Part shown: one piece after another, positions 31,901 to 41,982 of the stretch
Layout: each line of letters starts with the position of its first letter
Position numbering within the stretch: the stretch's first letter is position 1
Source: Deferribacteraceae bacterium UBA6793
GTDB lineage: Bacteria; Chrysiogenota; Deferribacteres; Deferribacterales; Geovibrionaceae
Reading direction: 5' to 3'
NCBI GenBank assembly: GCA_002452405.1
Contig: DKFP01000014.1
Location: 248,001 to 312,000, forward strand
Length of the DNA: 64,000 bases
Program-made: the position numbers and the translations under genes
Notes under the pieces: model-generated
Database searches by the model: none
Told to the model about the DNA's origin: nothing
What the model saw: the letters and a program-made list of their open reading frames with translations, nothing else

Positions 31901-34900
31901 CTGTTGTCGTTATCACCGACTGCACTTCCAGTGTGATAGGCATTTCAGTTTTAACTGAATCGCCGTCGTTCTCTGTTGCAACGGTGTAGAGAGTTATACC
32001 GGATATGACGCCTGAGAAGTTTGTAGGGGTTTTAAACATAAGCCCCGCAACTTCCGCCTGAGTGAGCGACCATTTGCTGCCGCCGTTTGTCCCATCGCCC
32101 ATATACGTTCCGACTATTGTGGTTCCGTCTGCCGCAACGAGTTTAACGTCTGCGGGAACGTTGTCTATGAGGTAGGAGATTGTCTCTGAACCGTCATCGC
32201 CGACTACTCCGGGTGTTTCGCCGCTGACTCCTGTTATTCCGAGAGATATTCCATTGAAGCCTGAACCTGTCAGCTCAAGACCTCTGATGCTGACATCGCC
32301 TGATGTGTATGTGTCGCCATCGGAAACGGGAGAACCGTCAACGTACGGATTGCTGTTGGGTGCGTCCACAAATGTCACTTCGGGCATATCCGCAACGCCC
32401 TGAACGTGGACTGTTACGTCTATAACGTCGCTTGCGGGTGCCGCTCCGCTTTCGTCCTGAATTTCGGGAGTGACCTTCAGTATTATGTTGCCGTTTGATT
32501 CGGCGGGCGGTGTGAACTGGAGCGTGGAGAGATCTGCCATTGTCAGCGTATTTGAGCCTATGTCTCTGACTGTTCCTATATTAAGGACTATGGAACCTGA
32601 GCTTACGTCAAGGGGCGTTCCGTCTGCAAGTGTGAGAATCGAACCTGCGGGGATGTCCGCAATGGTGACGGACAGAGGAGTTTCCGACGTATCTGTTATG
32701 ACGGGACGGAAATCCAGCTCTACCGTCTGGTCCTCTTTTGTGAAGACCTCGCGGACAACTATGTCCGGTGCGTCCGTAACGGGATTGACGGTTATCTGAA
32801 CGGCATCCGTCTGTACGTTGGTGTCGTCAGCAACTCCGGAAGCGTTCATATCTTTGACGGTTGTAATGACGTTCAGGTTGAGAGTTCCGCTGTAGTTCAG
32901 TTCGGGCAGGATATGCGCCGATTCAGCCTGTGCTTTTGTGAGCTGCCATCCTGTTGCAGTGAGCGTTCCGATTTTGTTTCCGCTCGCGTCAACGACGGTG
33001 AACCCGCTGCCGTTGCCGGTGTCGCTGTTCTGAATGACAACGGTTATCTTCTCGGAACTGTCAGTCGTTCCGTTGGTCTCGTTTTCATAGCTGTTAAGGT
33101 TAATGCCGAGATCAACTCTTGTATCCTCATTTGTTGAAAGCGTGGTCAGAGCACCTGTGGTGAGTACGTCGTTTATCTCAACGTACAGTCTGCCTGTATC
33201 GTCATAGTCGTCGTCGCCTTCGATGGTGTCCACAACCCCGATAACGTCTATCTTCACTGTTGCGGAGTTTGTCGCAAGTGTCGCACCTGAATCACTTTCA
33301 ATCTCAGTCACGGTGACTGTGAGGTTGATGTCGGTGTTTGAATCCTGCGGAGGCAGTATTTTGAATGAACCGGAATAGGTCGTAGCGTCAATGTCGCCGG
33401 GGACGACGTAGCTTGTGACCGTACCGTCGGTAAGCTCAATTGAACCGTCCGCACTGTAAAGTTTCGCACCGAGGGGTATGTTCGATATCGTGACGGTTTT
33501 AAGTGTCTCCGACGAGTTGTCGTCACCCGTAGCCGTGCTGGTGTCGGATATGGCGGCGCTGATGGTGAAGGCTATCTTCGTGTCTTCGTATCCGCTGCCG
33601 GAACCGCTTATTGTGGGTTTATCCGAAACGGGATTTACTGTGATGTTGAAGTCAACGTAGTCCGATGTGGGAGTTATAGCGATTTTGTGGTCGCTGTCGC
33701 TGTCCAGAGCGGTGAGCGTTGCCCGCAGTCCTGTAACGTCCGTTGAATCGTTGTGTGGCGGTTTCAGATAGATCTGAGAGTTTGCCGCCACTGTGAAGGT
33801 TCCCCCGGTTATGGAGGTTTCCGTGCCGGACGCGCCTATCTTATATGTCCATCCCGCCGGAAGGTTTGAGATGGTTATGGTATATGTCTCTGAGTCTGTG
33901 TCGTTTTTGGTCTGTGTGAAAAGGTTGTCCACCCGCACCCAGCTGTCTTCGTCAACAGTCGTTGTTGCGCCGCCGGCAAGCTCTATATCGACGGGGTCTG
34001 TCACGGCGTATACGTCTACGCGCACGTCGTTGGTGCTCTCTGTTCCGGCAACGCCTGTGTTTCTGTTGCCGTCGTCATCGGTTTCATAGCTGGTGGCTTT
34101 AACAGTGAAAATAACGTCCGTGCCGCTGTTTGAAGGCGGAACGAAGGTGAGCGCCTGATACTCTGCTGCGGTGAGTTTTATAACTCCTGCCGCGTTTTCG
34201 TCGAGGTCTGTGTAGTGATAGTTTGTGTCAAGGTTGCCGCTGCCGTCAACAATCACCACCGTAAGGGTATTTGAGCCGTTTGCGGTGAATATAGTGTCGC
34301 TGCCGTTCTTTATGAGCACTCCGCTGTCTATGCCTGTGAGCGTTATATAGCCCAGCCTTTCCGCATGGTCACCGGCGCCTGTGCTCTGGTCTGTGTTATC
34401 AGATATTACGGGGATTGTGAGTCCGGTGAGGGTGACGTTCGTGTCCTCAGGTGTGTTGTAGGATGTCGTGCCTGTCCATGTCGGCGCATCTGATACGGGG
34501 TTTACTGTGACATAAACGGTTGTGGTTTTCTCAACGCCGCTGTCAGTGGTGGTGGTATAGGTAAAGCTGTCGGTACCGCTGAAATTTGCATCGGGAGTGT
34601 AGGTTATCTTCCCGTTTGCGTCTATCACGGCTGTTCCGTGTTCGCCCTGCTCTATGTCCGTTGCACCCTGCTTGACGTCCGCATTCGTTGTGAACGTGAT
34701 AGAATCGTCCTCATCAAGAGATATGTTCATGGTGTCGGGTGAAGCATCGTCATGGACAGTAACGGTGAGAGTGCCGTCGTCCTTATCGCCGTCATGGTCT
34801 GTCACTGTGTAGGGCAGTTCCAGAATCACATCCTCGCCCTTGTCGAAGTTGTCGCTGAGAACGAATGTGTATCCCGCGTTGTCCGCTGTGGGGTTTGTGA

Positions 34901-37900
34901 TGCTCACTGTGAAAACGGTGTCCCCCGCCTCGTTCTTAACGGTCATGGTGTGCCCGTCTGCTGAAATCGTTATGGTATCCGCTGTTACGTCGGAATTATT
35001 GGAGCTTAGATTCAGACCTGCCACATATGTTTTTGTAGCTTCTGTAAATTTTGTATCGAACGTATCACTTCCGCCCGTAACGTTAAGGCTGCCTGTCTTG
35101 GTCAGCTCTGCGGCATCGGGGTCTGAACCATTCTCCAGATTCTTTTCATAAAGCTCGGCGGATGCTCCGGAAGCTATGTCGGGGTCTGTGCCGTCTTTAA
35201 CGATTATATTCTGTGCGGCGAAGTTTGAAATATCGCCGTCGGACGTATCTTTTATGCTGTACTGGAAGGTTTCAGTAACTTCGTTGCCGACAGGATGATC
35301 TATTGTCTGGTCAGCTGTGAAAGTATACGCGCCTGTGTTGCGGTTAATGCTCAGACTGCCGTATTGGGTATCAAGTGTCGTGTTAGTGGTTGACAGCGTT
35401 GCCGTTGTCAGCACGCCTGCCGCATTGTAATACTGCACCTGATATATTTGCCCTGTGCCGCCCACAGGTACGAAATCCTTTCCTTCGCTGCTGTCCGCGC
35501 CTTCTGTGAGCAGGTTGCCTGTTACGGTGTTTGCGGAACCGTCGTATGATTTCTCAAAAAGTTCCTTGTCCGCCGCCTGATATGCAACGGGTGCGTCGTC
35601 AACGATGGTTATGCTGAACGATGAAGAAGCGTTGTCGCCGTCGTGGTCAGTAACCGTGAACGGAATGTCCATTGAAACGTTTGACGCATCCCTGATATCA
35701 CCAGAGAGTACAAAGCTGTATCCGGCGCTGTCTGTTGCCGGGTCGGTAATGTCTACAGTGAAAACGGTTGTTGCACCTGCTTTCGCTGTGATGGTGTGTC
35801 CATCGTCCGAAAGGGTATAGGCAAGAGCCGTTCCGCCGGAGTTCAGGTTCAGGCTGTTAAGGTAAATTATTGTATACGATGTGAATTTCGCGTCGAAAGT
35901 ATCGCTTCCGCCTGTTATGTTAAGGCTTCCCGTCTGAGTGAGAGCATCCGTGTCGGGGTCTGAACCGCCGGACAGGGAGGCTTCGTAAACTGTTGACGAT
36001 TCGGGCGATGCGATAACCGGGTCTGTGCCGTCTGTTATTATTACGTTCTGGGTGGCGAAGTTTGAAACGTCGCCGTCGGACGTATCTTTGAAGTTATATT
36101 CAAACGTTTCAGTAACTTCGTTGCCGACAGGGTGGTCTATTGTCTGGTCGGCCGCGAAGGTATATGCGCCTGTGTCGCGGTTGATTGTCAGGCTGCCGTA
36201 TTTTGTATCAAGTGTGGTTTCCGTCTGGGTGAGGGTTGCTGTCTGCAAATCCCCCGCTGCGTCGTAGTATTTCACCTGATATATCTGTCCGGTGCCGTTC
36301 ACAGGGATGAAATCCTTGCCGGATGCGTGGTCTGCGCCGTCTGTAAAGAGGTTGCCGTCCACCGTGTTTTCGGTACCGTCATAGGACTTTTCAGTAAGAG
36401 TGACGTCTGCCGCAGAGTTTGCAACAGGGGTATCGTCAACTATGGTGATGTCAAGTGAGCCTGATGCAGTGTCGCCATCGGCATCGGTTACGTCCAGCGG
36501 AACGGTGAATGTGAGATCGCCAGGATAATCTATGGGTGTTTTCAGTGTGAAGCTATAGCCTGCTGTTTCGGTGTCCGTATCCGTGAGGATAAGCTCGAAA
36601 ACGGCAAATCCGTTCAGTGAACCGTAAAGCGCATGTCCATCCGCTTCGATACCGTAGGTCAGAGCCTGTCCCGATACGGTTATGTTCAGTGCTTCAAGCT
36701 GCGCAATTATGCTGCTGTTTATGGTCACGTCGAAAGTGTCGCTTCCGCCTGTGACGTTTATCAGCCCGGTCTCTCTGAGTTCCGCATAGTGATTTCCGGC
36801 GAGTCCGCCTTCAAAGTTCGTTTCCTCAACAGTAACGTCCGTTGCGGAAACAAACACAGGATCGTCGCCATCGCGGATGATGATGTCCTGATCTGCGAAG
36901 TTGGAAACCTGACCGTCGGATGTGTCTTTTATGTTGTAACTGAACGTTTCGGTTACAGCATCGGTATCTGTGTGGTCTGTGGGAGTATCGGTGGTGAAGC
37001 TGTAATCTCCGGTTTCGCGGTTGATGGTCAGCTCGCCGTATTTTGTGTTCAGCACGGTTGTTGTTTCTGTCAGCGTAACAGTTTGCTGAACTCCGTTTTC
37101 GTCGTAATATTTTACCTGATTTATCTGTGCGGTGCCGCCTGCGGGAACGTAGTCCTGACCGCTGAGGTAATCCGCACCGTCAGTGAGCAGGTTGCCTGTG
37201 ACAGTGACGTCCGCGCCGTCATAATAGCTCTCGGTGAAATCTTTGTCCGCCGCCTGATTTGCCATTGGCATTTCGTCGCCGATGGTCACGTCAAATGTTG
37301 CGGATGCGGTGTCGCCGTCGGAGTCAGTGACTGTGACGGGGAAGGTGTAAACTACGTCGTCGCTGCTGTCCAGCGGCTGTTTCAGTTCGAATGTATAGCC
37401 TGCTGATTCAGTTGTCGGATCGGTTATGGTAATCGTGAACACCTCTGTTCCGTCCGCTTTGGCAACAATGGTAAGTCCGTCTTCGGAGAGTTCATATGTG
37501 ATGTCGTGACCGCCTGAGGTAAGCCCCATGCCGGTGAGTTGTGTTACGGTGTTGTCACCGAACTTAACGGAGAATTCGTCGCTTCCTCCCTCAACGCCCA
37601 GTGTGCCTGTTTTGATGAGCGCCGACGGGTTAGGGATAATACCGCCGGGCAGGTTCATTTCGCTGACCTGTGAATCGGAGGGTGCTATTGCGGGATCATC
37701 TCCGTCCGTAATATTTATGGTCTGTGACACAGTGTTGGATACGTCTCCGTCTGTGGTGTCTTTAAAGTTATAGCTGAAAGTGACGGGGATGCTCTCCTGT
37801 GTCGTATGGTCGAGGTTGTCTGACGATACGAAAGTATATGCGCCTGTGTTGCGGTCGATTGTCAGCGTGCCGTACTCGGTGGTAAGGGTCGTGCTGTCGT

Positions 37901-40900
37901 TTGTCAGTGTGACGGTTGTTTCAATACCGTGTTCGTTGACGTAGGTTATCTCGTTAACCTGCGCTGTGCCGCCTGTGGGCACATAGTCGTCTGTGTCGTC
38001 AGTAAACAGATTGCCTGTGACTGTGATATCGGTTCCGTCTATCGTCTTTTCGGTGACAGTCACTTCCGCCGCCTCATATGCAACCGGAGCATCGTCAACT
38101 ATGGTCACATCAAATGAGGATGAAACACTGTCGCCGTCTGTGTCGGTTACTGTGAATGGGATTGAGAGTGTAACGTCGTCCGCGTCTTTTATAGCTTCGG
38201 TAAGGGTGAAACTGTAACCCGCCGTTTCCTCTGCCGGATCTGTTATCTCCGCAGTGAACACTGTGTCGCCGCCCGCCTGAGCTGTCAGCGTGTGTCCGTT
38301 GTTTGTGACGGAATAGGTTATCGGTGTGCCGTCGGGTGTTGTAAGCCCAAGTCCGTTCAGATAGTTCACTGTATCCTGAGTGAATGCTGTGTCAAAGCTG
38401 TCATCTCCGCCTGTGACTCCAAGCGTTCCTGTCTGGGTCAGAGCGTCAGCGTCAGGCTCGATACCTGTTGCGAGGTTCTTTTCATATACTGTGGATGCTG
38501 CGGGAGTGCCTAAAGCCGGATCTGCACCGTCTGATATTATGATGTTCTGTGGCACGGTATTGGATATCTGACCGTCAGCCTCATCTATTATGTTGTAGCT
38601 GAAGGTCTCCTTTACGCTGCCGCCTGTGTTGTCGATGTCGGGGTCTGCGGTGAAGGTGTATGTTCCTGTGTTTCGGTTGATAACCAGTTCGCCGTATTTT
38701 GTTTCCAGAGTTGTTATGGTGTCTGTGAGAGTGACCGTATGCTCAGTGTCCGCATCGTCGGTGTATGTGACTTCATAGACCCTGCCTATTCCGTTTGAAG
38801 GGATGTGGTCGAGTCCTGTTGCCGCATCGGTTCCGTCTGTGAAGAGGTTTCCGGTCACGGGTGAGTTCTCTGTGATGCTTTCATCCGCCGCCTGATTGGC
38901 TTCGGGTCCTCTGTCAAGGACTGTGACATCGAATGTCGATTCTTCGGTGTCGCCGTCGGAGTCAGTGACTGTGACGGGGAAGGTGTAAACTACGTCGTCG
39001 CTGCTGTCCAGCGGCTGTTTCAGTTCGAATGTGTAGCCTGCTGATTCAGTTGTCGGATCGGTTATGGTAATCGTGAACACCTCTGTTCCGTCCGCTTTGG
39101 CAACAATGGTAAGTCCGTCTTCGGAGAGTTCATATGTGATGTCGTGACCGCCTGAGGTAAGTCCCATGTTCGTGAGCTGTGTTACGATATTGTCGCCGAA
39201 ACGCACGGAGAAATCGTCGCTTCCTCCCTCAACGCCCAGTGTGCCTGTTTTGATGAGCGCCGACGGGTTAGGGATAATACCGCCGGGCAGGTTCATCTCG
39301 CTGACCTGTGAATCGGAGGGTGCTATTGCGGGATCATCTCCGTCGTAAATTAAGATGTTCTGATCAGCGAAGTTTGAAATATCGCCGTCAGTGATATCTT
39401 TTATGCTGTACTGGAAGGTTTCCGTCAGTATATTGCCGGACGGATGGTTGAGAACGTCGTCCGCTTTAAAGGAGTATTCTCCGGTTTCTTTGTTGATTGT
39501 CAGCTCGCCGTAAAGTGTTTCTATGACTGTGACTGTGTCTGTAAGCTCAACCGTCTGCTGTTGTCCTGTGGTGTCGTAATAGCGCACCTCATGAATTTCG
39601 GGAGTACCGTTTTCGGGGACAAAATCCTTTCCGTCGGCATATTCGGTGCCATCTGTGAATAGGTTGCCCGTTGCCGTTGCGCCCTCGGTAATCTCTTTGT
39701 CGTCTGCCTGATTTGCAAGCGGAACGCCGTCGATAGTTATGGTGCTGGTGCCTGTCTGGCTTGTTCCTGTGCCGGCAAGGTCGCTGTTCGCATCCGTAAC
39801 CAGCCATGTTATTTCACGCGTGACACTGTCAATGGTCGGTGAAGGATTTGTGGAGCCGAAGCCCACGCCCGCCAGAACTGCGCGGTAGTTTTCAATGGTG
39901 TCGATGCCTGCAAGTGTCAGTGTGCCAGTGTTCGCATCGTAAACAGCGGTTATGGCTGTTCCTGCTGTCGCTGCTGTAAGATAGTCGCCTTGCGTAAACC
40001 CTTCAGTGATACGCACGACGGCACCGCTCATATGCGTGTCGTCCACATCGGTTATAGACGCGTCTGAAAGAGCCGTAACATCGTTTCCGCCCGCTTTATA
40101 TTCCGTGTCGCCGCTGACTGTCAGTTCAGGATTGTCGGTTGCGGGGATAACGGATATTGTCGTGGTCATTTCAGTCGTGAGATTTTCGGAGTTTGTGACT
40201 GTCCATGTAATTGTTCTGGTGGATGCGTCCGTGTTGTTTGTCGGGTCTTCTGATGTGCTGCTGAAAGTGATTGATGAAAGAACCGAGCTGTAAACCTCAG
40301 GTGTTGCTGTTCCTGTGACGGTAAGTATGCCGGTGACAGCGTCATAAGATGCTGTCAGCCCGCTGTCCGCAGGGGGGGTACAGTTCAGGATATCTCCAGC
40401 GGTTATGCCCTCTATTTTCACTGTGGTCTTAATAATCTCTGAATCTGTGTCGCTGAGAGTGATCCCGTCCGCAATTGCAGTTGCGGAACCGTTTTCGGTG
40501 AACGCGGCAGGGTTGAGAGTGCCGTCGGTGAATACTGTCGGGTCGTCCACAGGCACAATGTGCACAGTCATGTTGCCCGGCAGAGTGCTGTATTCTTTTC
40601 CGTCAGACACGCTGAAAAGGAATGTGGTATAGTCCTGTCCGTTTTCATCCGTATCAGGCATAAAAGTAAGCTGACCTGAGGATATCTGAGATGTTGTGAC
40701 CGTTGTCCCTGCGGATGCGGGTACGCCGCCTATGAGCAGTGTGCCGTCTGTGGGCAGCGTATCTATGCGTATAGCTTGTAAAGGGTCGCCGTCTATATCG
40801 GCGAATCCGAAATCTGAAAGTGTGAAGATGTAGGGCGTGTCCTCAACTCCTGTCACAACGCTGTCATAAGAGGACGGTGCGTTGTTGGATGCTTCCGAGA

Positions 40901-41381
40901 CAGGATTTTGCGGTGTTTCCTGTGTGTTTTCCGGTGTTTCGTCCGCAATTGCAGGTGCGGATGGTTCCGGCTGATAGTTTACCGTGATGATGGCTGGCTG
41001 AATCTGTTCCCCTGATGACTGTTCGGAAGAGATTGCAGTCTCTTCCTGCTGCTGTCCTGCGGGTGCTTCGTCGCGGGCACGTCCACGTACGGTTTCCTCT
41101 GTGTCCTGCGTGTCCTCACGCGTTGTCTGAGGTTTTTCCGTCTGGTCGTTTCCGGTTACGTTGTTTTCAACCAGATAATATGAAGTATCTGTGAGAACAA
41201 CTGTTTCGCCGTTGACACGGTTAAGCTCGATGAAGTTGCCTTCAGAACCTTCGTTCTGAGAATAGACAGCTTCCCCTTCGTAAACAGGGTCTCCCTCTTT
41301 AAGAAGTCTTACCTCGCCTTCCGGCGTGCTGGCATAGTAAGTGCCGCTTATCTTGCCGACTATGGCCTGCAGCTGTTTCAT
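28941..41381 (-). CDS. Giant LapA/BapA-type surface adhesin secreted by the type 1 system
   Basis: A 4146-residue protein. Residues ~1-75 form the LapA-type retention module (GEVRLLKEGDPVYEGEAVYS...GNFIELNRVNGETVVL), which plugs the TolC channel and holds the adhesin at the surface. A Gln/Glu-rich linker (~75-150) follows. Residues ~555-2215 are six tandem ~274-residue units with VTGNLFTDG, GSLNVTGGSDTFD and FTVTDxDGD-type motifs, VCBS/cadherin-like. Residues ~2215-4000 are further Ca-binding Ig-like domains rich in DGSETxxxxIxxIPxG. The C-terminus has GLGGEDTIKLSDN and an acidic, hydrophobic-ended T1SS signal. No LapG dialanine cleavage site was obvious. It mediates attachment/biofilm and heads the secretion locus. 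Confidence 0.93.
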   Translation of the reverse strand: MKQLQAIVGKISGTYYASTPEGEVRLLKEGDPVYEGEAVYSQNEGSEGNFIELNRVNGETVVLTDTSYYLVENNVTGNDQTEKPQTTREDTQDTEETVRGRARDEAPAGQQQEETAISSEQSSGEQIQPAIITVNYQPEPSAPAIADETPENTQETPQNPVSEASNNAPSSYDSVVTGVEDTPYIFTLSDFGFADIDGDPLQAIRIDTLPTDGTLLIGGVPASAGTTVTTSQISSGQLTFMPDTDENGQDYTTFLFSVSDGKEYSTLPGNMTVHIVPVDDPTVFTDGTLNPAAFTENGSATAIADGITLSDTDSEIIKTTVKIEGITAGDILNCTPPADSGLTASYDAVTGILTVTGTATPEVYSSVLSSITFSSTSEDPTNNTDASTRTITWTVTNSENLTTEMTTTISVIPATDNPELTVSGDTEYKAGGNDVTALSDASITDVDDTHMSGAVVRITEGFTQGDYLTAATAGTAITAVYDANTGTLTLAGIDTIENYRAVLAGVGFGSTNPSPTIDSVTREITWLVTDANSDLAGTGTSQTGTSTITIDGVPLANQADDKEITEGATATGNLFTDGTEYADGKDFVPENGTPEIHEVRYYDTTGQQQTVELTDTVTVIETLYGELTINKETGEYSFKADDVLNHPSGNILTETFQYSIKDITDGDISNFADQNILIYDGDDPAIAPSDSQVSEMNLPGGIIPNPSALIKTGTLGVEGGSDDFSVRFGDNIVTQLTNMGLTSGGHDITYELSEDGLTIVAKADGTEVFTITITDPTTESAGYTFELKQPLDSSDDVVYTFPVTVTDSDGDTEESTFDVTVLDRGPEANQAADESITENSPVTGNLFTDGTDAATGLDHIPSNGIGRVYEVTYTDDADTEHTVTLTDTITTLETKYGELVINRNTGTYTFTADPDIDNTGGSVKETFSYNIIDEADGQISNTVPQNIIISDGADPALGTPAASTVYEKNLATGIEPDADALTQTGTLGVTGGDDSFDTAFTQDTVNYLNGLGLTTPDGTPITYSVTNNGHTLTAQAGGDTVFTAEITDPAEETAGYSFTLTEAIKDADDVTLSIPFTVTDTDGDSVSSSFDVTIVDDAPVAYEAAEVTVTEKTIDGTDITVTGNLFTDDTDDYVPTGGTAQVNEITYVNEHGIETTVTLTNDSTTLTTEYGTLTIDRNTGAYTFVSSDNLDHTTQESIPVTFSYNFKDTTDGDVSNTVSQTINITDGDDPAIAPSDSQVSEMNLPGGIIPNPSALIKTGTLGVEGGSDEFSVKFGDNTVTQLTGMGLTSGGHDITYELSEDGLTIVAKADGTEVFTITITDPTTESAGYTFELKQPLDSSDDVVYTFPVTVTDSDGDTASATFDVTIGDEMPMANQAADKDFTESYYDGADVTVTGNLLTDGADYLSGQDYVPAGGTAQINQVKYYDENGVQQTVTLTETTTVLNTKYGELTINRETGDYSFTTDTPTDHTDTDAVTETFSYNIKDTSDGQVSNFADQDIIIRDGDDPVFVSATDVTVEETNFEGGLAGNHYAELRETGLINVTGGSDTFDVTINSSIIAQLEALNITVSGQALTYGIEADGHALYGSLNGFAVFELILTDTDTETAGYSFTLKTPIDYPGDLTFTVPLDVTDADGDTASGSLDITIVDDTPVANSAADVTLTEKSYDGTENTVDGNLFTDGADHASGKDFIPVNGTGQIYQVKYYDAAGDLQTATLTQTETTLDTKYGSLTINRDTGAYTFAADQTIDHPVGNEVTETFEYNFKDTSDGDVSNFATQNVIITDGTDPVIASPESSTVYEASLSGGSDPDTDALTQTGSLNITGGSDTFDAKFTSYTIIYLNSLNLNSGGTALAYTLSDDGHTITAKAGATTVFTVDITDPATDSAGYSFVLSGDIRDASNVSMDIPFTVTDHDGDNASSSFSITIVDDAPVAYQAADKELFEKSYDGSANTVTGNLLTEGADSSEGKDFVPVGGTGQIYQVQYYNAAGVLTTATLSTTNTTLDTQYGSLSINRNTGAYTFTADQTIDHPVGNEVTETFQYSIKDTSDGDISNFAAQNIIVKDGTDPDIASGASAELYEKNLENGSDPDAAELTKTGSLNVTGGSDTFDTKFTEATKTYVAGLNLSSNNSDVTADTITISADGHTMTVKNEAGDTVFTVSITNPTADNAGYTFVLSDNFDKGEDVILELPYTVTDHDGDKDDGTLTVTVHDDASPDTMNISLDEDDSITFTTNADVKQGATDIEQGEHGTAVIDANGKITYTPDANFSGTDSFTYTTTTDSGVEKTTTVYVTVNPVSDAPTWTGTTSYNTPEDTNVTLTGLTIPVISDNTDQSTGAGDHAERLGYITLTGIDSGVLIKNGSDTIFTANGSNTLTVVIVDGSGNLDTNYHYTDLDENAAGVIKLTAAEYQALTFVPPSNSGTDVIFTVKATSYETDDDGNRNTGVAGTESTNDVRVDVYAVTDPVDIELAGGATTTVDEDSWVRVDNLFTQTKNDTDSETYTITISNLPAGWTYKIGASGTETSITGGTFTVAANSQIYLKPPHNDSTDVTGLRATLTALDSDSDHKIAITPTSDYVDFNITVNPVSDKPTISGSGSGYEDTKIAFTISAAISDTSTATGDDNSSETLKTVTISNIPLGAKLYSADGSIELTDGTVTSYVVPGDIDATTYSGSFKILPPQDSNTDINLTVTVTEIESDSGATLATNSATVKIDVIGVVDTIEGDDDYDDTGRLYVEINDVLTTGALTTLSTNEDTRVDLGINLNSYENETNGTTDSSEKITVVIQNSDTGNGSGFTVVDASGNKIGTLTATGWQLTKAQAESAHILPELNYSGTLNLNVITTVKDMNASGVADDTNVQTDAVQITVNPVTDAPDIVVREVFTKEDQTVELDFRPVITDTSETPLSVTIADIPAGSILTLADGTPLDVSSGSIVLNIGTVRDIGSNTLTMADLSTLQFTPPAESNGNIILKVTPEIQDESGAAPASDVIDVTVHVQGVADMPEVTFVDAPNSNPYVDGSPVSDGDTYTSGDVSIRGLELTGSGFNGISLGITGVSGETPGVVGDDGSETISYLIDNVPADVKLVAADGTTIVGTYMGDGTNGGSKWSLTQAEVAGLMFKTPTNFSGVISGITLYTVATENDGDSVKTEMPITLEVQSVITTTDSIIGTASGVEDENISLGFGGTAESSEIITEIRIPVASIDALGVTLYHNGVEVTNIAGGYYVITDDFDKITISNPQAQYSGSGDYTITGIKVDIKDITDTDTASLMTETTVTNDMPIVISPVADVPDITIADDTIDGACSSGVIPLGLSASYADSDGSETHYFIIKGVPDGCLLTNASYNGDGTWYVDKADLSSVGIDVYPGAVQNTYTLTIEGYSIDGASTDRGSKTLEFTITDGSCGGGPADDHTVFPPFLTVIPQTVSEDSASVLLGSFVTQAELDDATDPTGTETLSFVIKDVPAGMTISSLDDTKVRLVDYIDEEGEPAIRVFMVGGTSVTDALGNVQITIPGDFSGDTKFTLIAAATETGDGFPESAFTEREITVHINPVADALTASAGVSSVVEDAVTQLKLSLGTTDGSTDVNDGGLETVSNVSLTITNGYFTTSDGTHLADTIAVTVEPDGTVKYGTEIVYIVSKEQDSGTISIEVTADVTDTSVVDSVTQTDTAIDRTATVTIDVTPQPDPAGAPDGTTVPAELHIENAVTDEDTKVLLDITAVFRDTDGSEIHSLKLTGIPLGALIVNAAGELVGQNNGDGTWKGSEADVAAGIYFVPPANWSGTQTIGLTVYAIEQETFETATNSTAFTVTVNPIADGVVATLHQATGDQGDFIRPAGDTGFFEGALIETEVFKQSPYYADAQPDDSRTDELYTVSFTGVDSGMAFYYEDANGYHMLQDENAADDVYTVSKLTQEQLDSLSFVSKDTSGTIGLDISIASQEVDADGNVVSTSAASTGTLVINVNSVADTHHIDTVSGNTFTFDSTIAHAASTDDSTGLNVSGSTLTVTPSGTEAFDVTVSDSNDTHLATIHYGTSSADTFSYNGSDIFMGLGGEDTIKLSDNIDLDSAKSQMSSIEKIDMTNGNANSIEHLSVENVKDILGDSTTLTIEGDSADNVSLDGDWGISTTDGNYNVYTADFGGVDYTIKIHNDVNVG
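34740..39720 (-). repeat. Six tandem ~820-bp coding repeats in the adhesin gene
   Basis: Unit boundaries, marked by the A-(N/Y)-x-A-A/D-D-x-x-(F/L/I)-TE motif, fall near 39710, 38895, 38075, 37255, 36410 and 35577. Unit spacing is 812-845 bp, so units are ~274 residues. Two segments, 37311-37706 and 38949-39344 (396 bp each), are almost identical. Confidence 0.8.
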
Positions 41382-41982
41382 GTTTTACACCCCTTGACAA
41401 TAACTGTAATAATGATTGATTTTAAGCAGAAAAATAAATGCTTGTACACAAAAAAATATGACTACCAGTAGTGGTGGGCTGATAAATAGGTCTTATTCTG
41501 CAATTATTTATAATAAAACATCAAATTATAAGCCCTAAGTGAATTTTACCAGTTATGTAAGTTAGTGTAGTTATTAATTCATAAAAGTTATTGAATGAGA
41601 GTGCTATAAAGTTAAATAGCTATATTTATCAATGTCTTTATATTTTTAATAAAATAAGAATGAAAATGGCCTCTGATAGCCATTTGGACGCTTATGTTTA
41701 TATATAATATTGTTAATATTATAGAATCCGATATTATGTTTTTATATAGTTAGAATTGACATTTTATTGTAAAATTTTAACTAAGCCTTTTCATTTGAAA
41801 TATAAATTATTGATAAGTTATGTCTATGTTTGTAATTAATGAACTTCGACAAGAGTTAACACTATATCCTTAAAATTTTAGTTATATAATATAAATTGGC
41901 GGTATTAATTTTTCATTCTGCTTTACATGGCTTAACAATCACTATAAAATTATCGTCTATTATTTGATTTTGAGGTAACCGG
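41382..41982. other. Long AT-rich intergenic region upstream of the adhesin
   Basis: About 600 bp with very low GC compared with the flanking genes. It should carry the adhesin promoter on the minus strand, but no single promoter or operator stands out. No tRNA, terminator pair or known RNA motif was recognised. Long AT-rich upstream regions are common before large surface adhesins and may bind nucleoid proteins. Confidence 0.6.

Noticed and set aside
28941..41381. Many 60-250-codon plus-strand reading frames opposite the adhesin gene
   Set aside because: They mirror the repeat pattern of the adhesin and have no RBS or domain signals. They are shadows of the repetitive coding sequence.
41382..41982. 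Phage attachment site or pseudogene in the long AT-rich gap
   Set aside because: No direct repeats, tRNA remnants or broken protein matches were visible.
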